A stretch of 13,595 bases of DNA from an alpha proteobacterium 3107. Lineage in GTDB: Bacteria; Pseudomonadota; Alphaproteobacteria; Rhodobacterales; Rhodobacteraceae. A program made the position numbers and the translations under genes. The DNA lies in NCBI GenBank assembly GCA_001483205.1, contig JPPB01000227.1, positions 1 to 13,595 of the forward strand. Reading direction: 5' to 3'. Position 1 is the stretch's first letter. Every line of letters begins with the position of its first letter. The notes under the pieces are model-generated. The model had not been told where the DNA came from. It worked only from the letters and a program-made list of their open reading frames with translations, and did no database searches. Positions 6,882-13,595 of the stretch are shown in pieces.

Positions 6882-7412
6882 ATGAAAGGTTCCCGCCCGG
6901 AACAGGCCGTTCTCAGCCGTGATACGGATATGAGCAAGACGGATGAAACGCGCCGCGTTATTGAGCGCATGGTTGATGGCCTCAACGATCACTGGATCGA
7001 CGATATGGGCGAATTTTTTGCCGATGGGTTCCGTTGGATGGGCAATCAGGGCTGCGGCACCAAAACCGGCCTGAAGGCGTTTCAGGACAACTGGCAGCGC
7101 CCGTTTCAGGCCGCCTTTTCAGATAAGATATGCATCGATGAGGTGCGGCTTTTCATGGGAGAATGGGCCGCGGCCTTTGGTCGGCAGGAAGCCACCCATT
7201 CCGGCGCATTCATGGGGGTGGCCCCAACCGGAAAACGGGTGCAAATCCGCTATATGGATTTCTGGAAAGTTGAAGATGGCCGCATTTCTGACAACTGGGT
7301 GATGGTCGATTTTCCGCATGTTCTGGCCCAGCTTGGCGTCGATGTCTTTGATGGCCATGGCTGGGAAGCCTATGATCGGGGCGAGCGTGCTGCGCCCGGC
7401 CCCGAGAATTGA
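6882..7412 (+). CDS. Single-domain SnoaL/NTF2-like protein
   Basis: The product has 176 residues and one NTF2-fold domain. It matches the second domain of the two-domain proteins encoded here: [14 protein letters not shown] corresponds to WWGPEGIGATYT, and PFQAAFSDK to PFRAAFSDR. It then carries GVAPTGKR, a hydrophobic strand ending in [18 protein letters not shown], and QLGVD. The acidic residue after NWVMV is a candidate catalytic or ligand-binding position, as in SnoaL-fold enzymes. The start is uncertain: ATG 6882 has GGGGTGG just upstream, while ATG 6930 removes 16 residues of unconserved appearance but lacks a ribosome site. The stop overlaps the ribosome site of the HisD-like gene 11 bp downstream. 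The role is unknown; cyclase, isomerase or dehydratase activity on a pathway intermediate is possible. Confidence 0.85.
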   Translation: MKGSRPEQAVLSRDTDMSKTDETRRVIERMVDGLNDHWIDDMGEFFADGFRWMGNQGCGTKTGLKAFQDNWQRPFQAAFSDKICIDEVRLFMGEWAAAFGRQEATHSGAFMGVAPTGKRVQIRYMDFWKVEDGRISDNWVMVDFPHVLAQLGVDVFDGHGWEAYDRGERAAPGPEN

Positions 7413-7422
7413 GGAAGCTGAA

Positions 7423-8733
7423 ATGGCAATCGAGTATCTGAAACGTGGCAAACCGGCAGAAGAACGCGCCGAAGATGACACCAGAACCCGCGCCGTGGTC
7501 GAGGCAGCGCTCGCTGATATTGAAAAGCGCGGCGATACGGCGGTGCGGGAATTGTCAGAGAAGTTCGACAACTATTCCCCTGCCAGCTATCGCCTGACGG
7601 GTGATGAGATCAAGGCACTGATCGGGGAGCTTACGGAACGTGAGCTTGCGGACATCAAATTTGCCCAGGAGCAGGTGATAAACTTCGCTCAGGCCCAGCG
7701 CGCATCCATGCTGGATATAGAGGTCGAAACCCTGCCCGGCGTCATCCTGGGGCACAAGAATATTCCGGTGCAATCGGTTGGCTGCTACGTGCCCGGCGGC
7801 AAGTTCCCGATGGTGGCGTCTGCCCATATGTCCGTTGCCACGGCCAGGGTCGCCGGTGTGCCGCGCATCGTCGCCTGCACCCCTCCCTGGCGGGGCAAAC
7901 CCAACCCCGCCGTGATTGCCGCGATACATCTGGGCGGCGCGGATGAAATCTATGTGCTCGGCGGCATTCAGGCCGTGGGTGCAATGGCACTTGGCACCAA
8001 AACGATTGAGGCCGTGCATATGCTTGTTGGCCCCGGTAATACCTTTGTCGCCGAAGCCAAGCGTCAGCTTTATGGTCGGGTCGGCATTGACCTCTTTGCT
8101 GGGCCGACCGAAACTATGGTCATCGCCGATGACACCGTGGATGCAGAGCTGTGCGCGACCGACCTGCTCGGACAGGCGGAACACGGCTACAACTCCCCCG
8201 CCTGCCTTATCACCAATTCACGCAAACTGGCCGAAGAGACACTCGCCGAATGCGCCCGGCTTTTGAAAATCCTGCCGACGGCGGACACGGCCAGCGTCTC
8301 CTGGCGCGACTATGGGGATGTGATCCTCTGTGACAGCCATGAAGAGATGCTGGAGGTCGCCAATGACATGGCTTATGAACATGTGCAGGTGATGACGGAC
8401 CGGGATGACTGGTATCTCGACAAGATGCGTTCCTATGGCGCGCTATTTCTGGGGTCGCGCACCAATGTATCTAACGGCGACAAAGTGATCGGCACCAACC
8501 ACACGCTGCCGACCAGAAAGGCCGGGCGCTATACCGGCGGGCTTTGGGTCGGGAAATACCTGAAAACCCATTCCTATCAGAAAATTACGACAGATGAGGC
8601 CGCAGCGATGATTGGCGAATACGGCTCTCGCCTGTGTATGCTCGAAGGTTTTGTCGGCCATGCGGAACAATGCAATATCCGGGTGCGCCGCTATCGCGGG
8701 CGGAATATTCCGTATGGAACGGCAGCGGAATGA
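7423..8733 (+). CDS. Histidinol dehydrogenase-family protein, probably catabolic
   Basis: The enzyme has 436 residues and belongs to the HisD family of Zn- and NAD-dependent alcohol dehydrogenases, which oxidise an alcohol to an acid in two steps. All residues expected from E. coli HisD are present with a constant small offset: Gln251 and His254 (GQAEHG), Asp353 and His413 as zinc ligands, and Glu319-His320 (YEHVQVMT) as the catalytic pair. [22 protein letters not shown] and FAGPTE are family signatures. ATG 7423 follows GAGGA (7411-7415) by 7 nt. There are no other his genes nearby, and the neighbours are an importer and catabolic-type enzymes, so a non-histidine role is likely. Sulfopropanediol 3-dehydrogenase (HpsN) is a known precedent for a HisD-fold catabolic enzyme, but nothing here proves that substrate. 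The next gene overlaps by 4 bp (ATGA). Confidence 0.92.
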   Translation: MAIEYLKRGKPAEERAEDDTRTRAVVEAALADIEKRGDTAVRELSEKFDNYSPASYRLTGDEIKALIGELTERELADIKFAQEQVINFAQAQRASMLDIEVETLPGVILGHKNIPVQSVGCYVPGGKFPMVASAHMSVATARVAGVPRIVACTPPWRGKPNPAVIAAIHLGGADEIYVLGGIQAVGAMALGTKTIEAVHMLVGPGNTFVAEAKRQLYGRVGIDLFAGPTETMVIADDTVDAELCATDLLGQAEHGYNSPACLITNSRKLAEETLAECARLLKILPTADTASVSWRDYGDVILCDSHEEMLEVANDMAYEHVQVMTDRDDWYLDKMRSYGALFLGSRTNVSNGDKVIGTNHTLPTRKAGRYTGGLWVGKYLKTHSYQKITTDEAAAMIGEYGSRLCMLEGFVGHAEQCNIRVRRYRGRNIPYGTAAE

Positions 8734-9488
8734 GTGACATTCACACACGGAACAAGGCCCTGATCGCGCCTCTGCGCGCGGCCATGTATGATTTTGACGC
8801 TGACACGGTGTGCGCGGCCCTGTCGGACCTGATTGCACCGGACGCCGTGGTTCACATGCCGCACCCCTTTGGCGACATGACCGGGCCGGAGGCGCTGTAT
8901 GACGCTTGCTATGCCCCGCTCCTGCACGCCATGCCGGACCTCGAGCGCCGCGACTGGATCGTCATGGGCGGACGCACCGAACACGGGGGCGACTGGATCG
9001 GCTGTGGCGGGCATTATGCAGGCACATTCGTCAGCCCTTTTCTTGATATTCCGCCCATGGGTCATCTGGCTCATGTGCGGTTTCACGAATTTTACCGGTT
9101 CGAGGATGGCAAGGTTACCGAAATCCAGACGCTCTGGGATATTCCCGAGTTGATGATACAGGCGCGCGCCTGGCCCATGGCGCCCTCGCTCGGGCTGGAA
9201 TTCTGTATCCCCGGCCCGGCCACGCAGGATGGCATCGTGCCCGGCCCCCGGAATGAGGCGCGCTCAGACGCTTCCTGCCAGCATATTGTCGAAATGCTGA
9301 GCCACATGAAGAAACACCCCTCCCAAGGCGGGCCGGAAGTGATGGAGATGCCGCGGTTCTGGCACCCAAAGATGAACTGGTATGGCCCGGCGGGGATCGG
9401 CACGGGCCGGGGCATTGCGGGATTTCGCAACTGGCATCAGATTCCCTTTCTGAACGCCATGCCTGATCGTGGCCAATATGTGGATTAA
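8730..9488 (+). CDS. Two-domain SnoaL/NTF2-like protein, cut short by an in-frame stop
   Basis: ATG 8730 overlaps the HisD-like stop as ATGA. The frame encodes 252 residues and ends at TAA (9486-9488), in the middle of the second NTF2 domain. Domain 1 has [12 protein letters not shown] and [12 protein letters not shown], then [18 protein letters not shown]. The linker IPGPATQDG parallels QPGPLTHDG of the minus-strand gene at 2331. Domain 2 begins [12 protein letters not shown] and [11 protein letters not shown] before the stop. The same frame stays open and homologous after the stop up to 9782, so the gene was once about 350 codons long. The product may be a shortened protein whose first domain still folds, a dead gene, or an intact gene with a sequencing error. 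The start at 8634 within the HisD-like gene is rejected. Confidence 0.8.
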   Translation: MSDIHTRNKALIAPLRAAMYDFDADTVCAALSDLIAPDAVVHMPHPFGDMTGPEALYDACYAPLLHAMPDLERRDWIVMGGRTEHGGDWIGCGGHYAGTFVSPFLDIPPMGHLAHVRFHEFYRFEDGKVTEIQTLWDIPELMIQARAWPMAPSLGLEFCIPGPATQDGIVPGPRNEARSDASCQHIVEMLSHMKKHPSQGGPEVMEMPRFWHPKMNWYGPAGIGTGRGIAGFRNWHQIPFLNAMPDRGQYVD

Positions 9489-9782
9489 ATCGACTATCAC
9501 TTCTTCGGTGACGCCAATTATGCCGCTGTCACTGGCTGGCCCGACATGATCCAGACCGTCACCAATGACGGCTGGATGGGCATCGCGCCGCCGGGCAGGC
9601 GGATCACCATGAAGTCACTGGATTTCTGGCGGATCGAGGCGGGATTGATCCGGGAAAACTGGGTTATGGTTGATATTCTCGATACCTATCATCAGCTTGG
9701 CGTTGATATGCTGGCGCGGATGCGCGAATTTAACAAGGCCCGCGTGCCGGGTTCTGTCTCGTTCCCTGTCGGAGATGTCTGA
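9489..9782 (+). pseudogene. Downstream remnant of the broken SnoaL-like gene (second domain C-terminal part)
   Basis: Read in the same frame after the TAA at 9486, this stretch encodes IDYHFFGDANYA, TGWPDM, GWMGIAPPGRR, DFWRIEAG, ENWVMVD and QLGVDM. These correspond one by one to the C-terminal half of the NTF2 domain of its paralogues. The first ATG inside it is 9546, with no ribosome site, so independent translation (78 residues) is unlikely. Its stop TGA shares one base with the ATG of the SDR gene, the coupling expected of an intact operon member. This suggests that the break is recent. Confidence 0.75.
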
Positions 9783-10546
9783 TGGACCTGCCCCGCACCC
9801 CATCCTTTCGCCTCGAAGGCAAACGCGCTCTGGTCACCGGCGCGTCGTCGGGTATCGGGCTGGGCTGTGCGGTGACGCTTGCCGAATATGGGGCGGCGGT
9901 AACCTTGGCCGCGCGGTCTGCGGGCAAGTTGAACGCAGCGGCAGAGGCCATGCGGTCCGGTGGCCGGGCGGCAGAGGTGTTGAAACTCGACATCCCGGAC
10001 ATCGCGACCACCGAAGTTTCGGTTGCGGAACATGGCCCGTTCGACATCCTGATAAATTCGTCGGGGGCTGCGCGCCACGGCCCGGCGGTTGATACGGATG
10101 AGGCGGATTATGACGCGGTGTCTGATCTGAATGTCAAAGGTGCCTATTTCCTGACCCGGACGGTGGCCAAAGGGCTGATCAGCGCGGGCAAACCCGGCAG
10201 CCTGATCAATATCTCTTCGCAGATGGCGCATGTCGGCGGGGTTGACCGCACTGTCTATTGCGCGACCAAACATGCGGTGGAAGGGTTCACAAAGGCGATG
10301 GCGCTTGAATTTGGTGCCAATTCGGTGCGCGTGAATACGATCTGCCCGACCTTCATCAAGACCCCTTTGACGCAAGCAACATTTGACAACCCGGAACGGC
10401 GCGCCTGGATCATGGAGAAGATCAAGCTGCCCCGTGTGGGTGATGTCACCGACATCATGGGCGCGGCGGTCTATCTGGCTTCAGATGCCTCTGCCATGGT
10501 CACGGGAACATCGCTTCTGATTGACGGGGGGTGGACAGCCGACTGA
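9782..10546 (+). CDS. SDR family NAD(P)-dependent oxidoreductase
   Basis: This is a classical short-chain dehydrogenase of 254 residues, the standard length. It shows the cofactor motif TGASSGIG (19-26), INSSGA (91-96) in place of the usual NNAGA, Asn117, Ser146, Tyr159 and Lys163 (YCATK), and the C-terminal GTSLLIDGG typical of FabG-like sugar or polyol dehydrogenases. Arg45 at the end of the second strand (TLAAR) leans toward NADP(H), but this is not decisive. The start shares one base with the stop of the broken SnoaL-like gene, and its own stop shares one base with the LacI start. It probably interconverts an alcohol and a ketone in the pathway. The substrate is unknown. Confidence 0.94.
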   Translation: MDLPRTPSFRLEGKRALVTGASSGIGLGCAVTLAEYGAAVTLAARSAGKLNAAAEAMRSGGRAAEVLKLDIPDIATTEVSVAEHGPFDILINSSGAARHGPAVDTDEADYDAVSDLNVKGAYFLTRTVAKGLISAGKPGSLINISSQMAHVGGVDRTVYCATKHAVEGFTKAMALEFGANSVRVNTICPTFIKTPLTQATFDNPERRAWIMEKIKLPRVGDVTDIMGAAVYLASDASAMVTGTSLLIDGGWTAD

Positions 10547-11565
10547 TGGGACAGAGCAAAGTCACATCCGCCGAAGTCGCCGCCCGCGCCGGGGTCAGCC
10601 AATCGGCTGTGTCACGGGTCTTTACGCCTGGGGCCTCGGCCTCAGGGGGGACGGTGGAAAAGGTGCGCAAAGCGGCGGCCGAGCTTGGCTACCGCCCCAA
10701 TGTACTGGCCCGTGCGATGGTTTCCGGGAAAAGCCGCATCATCGGACTTGTGGTCGCCTATCTCGACAATCAGTTTTATCCCGAAGCCCTGCAAAAGCTC
10801 TCAAACGCGCTTCAGAAACAAGGCTATCACGTCCTGATTTTCATGGCGGGTCAGTCGGCGGGAGACATCGGGGCCGTCGTCGAGGAAATCCTCGACTACC
10901 AGGTTGACGGGATCATTGCGGCCTCTGTCGCGCTGTCCTCGGACCTGACTGAACGCTGCCGGGCCGCCGGGGTGCCGATGGTGCTGTTTAACCGCGCGCA
11001 GGATGATCCGCACATGTCTGCCGTGACCTCGGATAATATTGCCGGGGGGGCGAAAGTTGCGGCGTTTCTGCTTGCGGGCGGGCATCGCAGGATCGGCTAT
11101 ATTGCGGGGTGGGAGGGTGCCTCTACCCAGCGGGACCGCGAGGCGGGTTTTGTGCAGAGGCTTGAGGCCGCCGGTGTTCACCTTCATGCGCGCGAAGTTG
11201 GCAATTTCCGGATGGATGATGCGCACGAGGCGGTCCTGCGCATGTTTACCACGGACCCGCCTGATGCGGTGTTTGTTGCCAATGATCATATGGCGTTCTC
11301 GGTCATGGACACAGTTCGGTTTGAGCTGAACCTGAACGTGCCGGGGGATGTTTCCGTTGTGGGCTATGATGACGTGCCTGCGGCTGGCTGGCCCGCCTAT
11401 GACCTGACCACCGTGCGCCAGCCCGCCAACCGCATGGTTGCCGAAACGGTGGAGATTTTGCTCAGTAAGATCAAAGCCGCCGACACGCCTGCACGCAGAG
11501 TTGCAATCGACGGCCCGCTGGTCTTGCGCGGATCGGCGCGCATTCCTGAAGGATGGACGGAATGA
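10546..11565 (+). CDS. LacI family transcriptional regulator
   Basis: The regulator has 339 residues. An N-terminal helix-turn-helix (TSAEVAARAGVSQSAVSRVF, residues 7-26) is followed by the hinge-helix region YRPNVLARAM. A periplasmic-binding-protein-like effector domain follows, with GLVVAYLDNQFYPE, the LacI-typical HRRIGYIAG and the DVSVVGYDDVP stretch. ATG 10546 gives the 1-bp TGATG overlap with the SDR gene. GTG 10531 would add five residues. A LacI hinge helix reads a central CG step, as found in both operators at 2348 and 2403, so this protein is the obvious candidate repressor for both divergent operons. Lying inside the operon it probably controls, it would regulate its own dose. The inducer is unknown. 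Confidence 0.95.
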   Translation: MGQSKVTSAEVAARAGVSQSAVSRVFTPGASASGGTVEKVRKAAAELGYRPNVLARAMVSGKSRIIGLVVAYLDNQFYPEALQKLSNALQKQGYHVLIFMAGQSAGDIGAVVEEILDYQVDGIIAASVALSSDLTERCRAAGVPMVLFNRAQDDPHMSAVTSDNIAGGAKVAAFLLAGGHRRIGYIAGWEGASTQRDREAGFVQRLEAAGVHLHAREVGNFRMDDAHEAVLRMFTTDPPDAVFVANDHMAFSVMDTVRFELNLNVPGDVSVVGYDDVPAAGWPAYDLTTVRQPANRMVAETVEILLSKIKAADTPARRVAIDGPLVLRGSARIPEGWTE

Positions 11566-12551
11566 AGGGATTTGATCCGAAGTTTCGTGATTTTCCCGAT
11601 TATATCATCGGGATCACCAGGGAAATCTGGGAAAGTCGCGGCATCGCCACACTGCATGACTACTATGCGCCGGATATTGTGGTGCGTTCCCCGGCCTCTG
11701 TTGTGGTCGGCAATCAGGGGGTTATTGCGGCGACGATGGCGACGCTGGCCGAATTTCCTGACCGCAGGTTGTTTGGCGAGGATGTGATCTGGTCCGGCAC
11801 ACAGGAAAAGGGCATGTTGTCGTCCCATCGCATCTGTTCTACCGCAACCCATGCCAATCCGGGGGTTTATGGCGCACCGACGGGAAAGAAACTGCGCTAC
11901 CGGGTTCTTGCCGACTGTCACGCGATCAACAACCGGATCAACGATGAATGGCTGATCCAGGATCAGGGTGCGATTGTGCGCCAGCTCGGGATTGACCCGC
12001 GTGACTACGCTCGTGATCTGATCACGCGCGAGGGCGGGCCTGAAAACTGTGTGCAGCCCTATACCCCGGCCAATGAGGTTGCAGGCCCGTATAACGGCAC
12101 CGGCAATGACAATGAATGGGGTGCCCGCTTCGCCGATATTCTGACCCGCATCATGGATGCCGATTTCACCGCGATCCCGGAAGTTTACGACCGCGCGGCC
12201 AATCTGGATTATCCCGGCGGTGTGCAGGCGCTTTCCCATGGCGGGGCAGATCAGTTCTGGATGGGCTTGCGCGCCTCTTTCCCCAATGCCGCCTTTAGAA
12301 TCCATCATCAGATTGGCCGGGACGACCCGATGATGCCACCGCGTGCGGCGCTGCGCTGGACGCTGCATGGCAAGCATGAGGGCTGGGGCAGTTTCGGCAC
12401 CCCGACCGGGGCGGATGTTTTCATTCCTGGTATAAGTCACGCCGAATTTGGTGCGCTGGTTGCAGGCGAACCAAAGCTCCGCCGCGAATGGACGCTGTTT
12501 GACGAAACCACGGTCTGGAAACAAATCCTGCTGCAAACCGGTGATCTCTGA
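11562..12551 (+). CDS. Two-domain SnoaL/NTF2-like protein, divergent type
   Basis: The product has 329 residues and two NTF2-fold domains (about 15-150 and 180-325), more divergent from the other SnoaL-like proteins here. Domain 1 has LHDYYAPDIVVRSPASVVVG, then GAPTGKKLRYRV and NRINDEWLIQD with RQLGID. Domain 2 has VYDRAANLDYPGGV, HGKHEGWGSFGTPTGADV and a final strand LRREWTLFDE. The recurrent (A/T)PTG(K/A) and (N/D)xW-hh-D patterns relate it to the proteins at 2331, 6882 and 8730. ATG 11562 is preferred to ATG 11553 because AAGGA (11549-11553) lies 8 nt upstream and the start overlaps the LacI stop as ATGA. The stop shares a base with a possible start of the cupin gene. The function is unknown. 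Confidence 0.84.
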   Translation: MKGFDPKFRDFPDYIIGITREIWESRGIATLHDYYAPDIVVRSPASVVVGNQGVIAATMATLAEFPDRRLFGEDVIWSGTQEKGMLSSHRICSTATHANPGVYGAPTGKKLRYRVLADCHAINNRINDEWLIQDQGAIVRQLGIDPRDYARDLITREGGPENCVQPYTPANEVAGPYNGTGNDNEWGARFADILTRIMDADFTAIPEVYDRAANLDYPGGVQALSHGGADQFWMGLRASFPNAAFRIHHQIGRDDPMMPPRAALRWTLHGKHEGWGSFGTPTGADVFIPGISHAEFGALVAGEPKLRREWTLFDETTVWKQILLQTGDL

Positions 12552-12568
12552 TGCAAAGGATCAACACA

Positions 12569-13534
12569 ATGACCCCGCAAGACATGGGAGCCCGCATCGT
12601 TCGGTATGGCGACCTGCAACCCTGCAAAACCGCCTTTATCGACGCCCATACGCCGGGCTCTGACCAGAAAGAGAATTTTACGATCATCGGCGGCGGGGTA
12701 TCCGAAAGCCCTGATCAGCATGTGCATATAGAAATCCCGCACGGGTTCAATATCGGCGCGGCGGGCCAGGTGCCGAAGTGCCGGAACTCGCTGCATGACC
12801 ACCGCACGGCAGAGGCGTTCTTTGTGCTGTCCGGGCGGTGGCGTTTCTTCTGGGGCCGCTGGGGGACGGCGGGTGAGGTTGTGCTGGAGGAAGGGGATAT
12901 TTTCAACATCCCTACCGGTATCTTTCGCGGCTTTGAAAATATCGGCACGGATTACGGGATGATCATGGCGATCCTTGGCGGTGATGACGCTGGCGGTGGT
13001 GTGATGTGGGCACCGCAGGTGATCAAAGACGCCGCAGATCACGGGCTGGTGCTGGCTGAAAACGGCAAGCTCTACGACAGCAGGAAGGACGAAGCTCTGC
13101 CTGATGGCACGAATCCGATGCCGCTCATGTCCGATGCGGAACTCGCCAGGCGGGGCGAGCCGACGACAAGGCAGATCATCCCGAATTTTGTCGCCCGCTA
13201 TTGGGATCTTGTGGCGTATGCCGACAAGGAACCGGTGCAGGTGATTGGCGAAACCGGTGTGCTGCGCGACAAGCCGGGGTTTGAAGTGAACTTCATCACC
13301 CGTGCCGGTGCCTCTGACATCAAACAGAGCCATGAACGCCCGTCTGTCCTGATGCCGGTAAAAGGCCACTGGAACGTGGCCTGGGATGGCGGCGCGGTGA
13401 CCCTTGCGCCGGGCGACACAATGTCGGTGCCGGAAAGGCTGGATCATACGATCCTGCCGTCGATGACAGGCCAGGCGGCGCTCTATCAGATCACCGGCAC
13501 GGGTGACCCTGCGGGTCTGACCTGGCAGGGCTAG
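12569..13534 (+). CDS. Cupin domain-containing protein (bicupin)
   Basis: The protein has 321 residues and two cupin-like barrels. The first carries HDH-x3-E (His76, His78, Glu82) followed by Gly89, the metal-binding cupin motif 1. Motif 2 reads GDIFNIPTGIFRGFEN (109-124), with Arg120 where the third metal histidine usually sits. The second barrel (about 235-312) has SHERPSVLMPVKGHW and PGDTMSVPERLDHTI, with scattered histidines and no complete metal site. ATG 12569 is preferred because AAAGGA (12555-12560) sits 8 nt upstream. ATG 12551 would add six residues and touch the previous stop. Bicupins include dioxygenases, isomerases and sugar-binding proteins, so the reaction is open. It is the last gene of the operon visible here. 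Confidence 0.85.
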   Translation: MTPQDMGARIVRYGDLQPCKTAFIDAHTPGSDQKENFTIIGGGVSESPDQHVHIEIPHGFNIGAAGQVPKCRNSLHDHRTAEAFFVLSGRWRFFWGRWGTAGEVVLEEGDIFNIPTGIFRGFENIGTDYGMIMAILGGDDAGGGVMWAPQVIKDAADHGLVLAENGKLYDSRKDEALPDGTNPMPLMSDAELARRGEPTTRQIIPNFVARYWDLVAYADKEPVQVIGETGVLRDKPGFEVNFITRAGASDIKQSHERPSVLMPVKGHWNVAWDGGAVTLAPGDTMSVPERLDHTILPSMTGQAALYQITGTGDPAGLTWQG

Positions 13535-13550
13535 GGTGTAGACCTATAAT
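13522..13550 (+). promoter_or_regulatory. Predicted promoter for a gene beyond the right edge
   Basis: A perfect TATAAT -10 box (13545-13550) lies 17 bp after CTGGCA (13522-13527), which matches four of six bases of the -35 consensus. The -35 falls within the last codons of the cupin gene. GGAGGG near 13587-13592, followed by the last bases of the window, looks like a ribosome site whose start codon lies just outside. Confidence 0.45.
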
Positions 13551-13595
13551 TAGTTTTATGCTTCAATGACGGAAACCGCAGCACAGGAGGGTTTC

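Noticed and set aside
5993..6985. Long minus-strand open frame (330 codons) opposite the second permease
   Set aside because: The product is a charged, Arg/His/Gln-rich low-quality sequence without domains, while the plus-strand frame is an unmistakable MalG-type permease.
7318..7422. Upstream extension of the HisD-like frame into the SnoaL-like gene
   Set aside because: It would overlap the preceding gene by about 95 bp and add residues outside the family. ATG 7423 has GAGGA at good spacing.
7423..8733. Biosynthetic histidinol dehydrogenase of the histidine operon
   Set aside because: No his genes are nearby and the context is an importer with catabolic enzymes. Family membership alone does not assign the histidinol reaction.
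9486..9488. Programmed readthrough or recoding of the in-frame TAA
   Set aside because: TAA is the least leaky stop and is not used for selenocysteine or pyrrolysine. No downstream stem-loop signal is evident. A mutation or sequence error is simpler.
11397..12536. Long minus-strand open frame (379 codons) opposite the SnoaL-like gene
   Set aside because: It is a frame shadow of high-GC coding DNA. Its translation shows no family motifs, while the plus strand carries clear NTF2 motifs and tight operon junctions.
12437..13447. Long minus-strand open frame (336 codons) opposite the bicupin gene
   Set aside because: It has no recognisable motif, whereas the plus strand has a cupin metal motif and a good ribosome site.

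Overview
The window looks like accessory chromosome (or plasmid) sequence from a GC-rich alphaproteobacterium. The Rhodobacterales/roseobacter group is the most likely source, judging by codon use, tightly overlapping ATGA/TGATG junctions and the LacI subclass. This placement is inference. No rRNA, tRNA, CRISPR array or intact mobile element is visible.

Layout. Positions 1-49 are seven perfect copies of a 7-bp repeat. Positions 50-475 hold no convincing gene. A two-gene minus-strand operon (2331 down to 476) encodes a two-domain SnoaL/NTF2-like protein and a COG3618-type amidohydrolase. Positions 2332-2448 form a compact divergent control region. It has two near-identical LacI-type operators facing each other around a third perfect dyad. 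From 2449 to 13534 about 11 kb of plus-strand genes read like one long operon: a UgpC/MalK-type ATPase, a periplasmic sugar-binding protein, two MalF/MalG-type permeases, a single-domain SnoaL-like protein, a HisD-family dehydrogenase, a two-domain SnoaL-like gene broken by an in-frame TAA, an SDR oxidoreductase, a LacI regulator, another two-domain SnoaL-like protein and a bicupin. Most junctions after the permeases overlap by 1-4 bp. At the right edge a perfect TATAAT box and a GGAGGG ribosome site point to another gene starting just outside.

How the parts may work together (inference): the ABC importer takes up a small polar compound, probably a sugar, polyol or sugar acid derivative. The LacI protein senses it or an early product and controls both divergent operons. 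The HisD-like enzyme and the SDR supply NAD(P)-linked alcohol oxidation or carbonyl reduction. The amidohydrolase may open a lactone. The bicupin and the four SnoaL-like proteins (about seven NTF2-fold domains) handle intermediates that I cannot identify.

The unusual feature is this concentration of SnoaL/NTF2-like domains around a non-histidine HisD paralogue inside a carbohydrate-uptake operon. I do not recognise a described pathway with this gene set. The substrate is not readable from the sequence.
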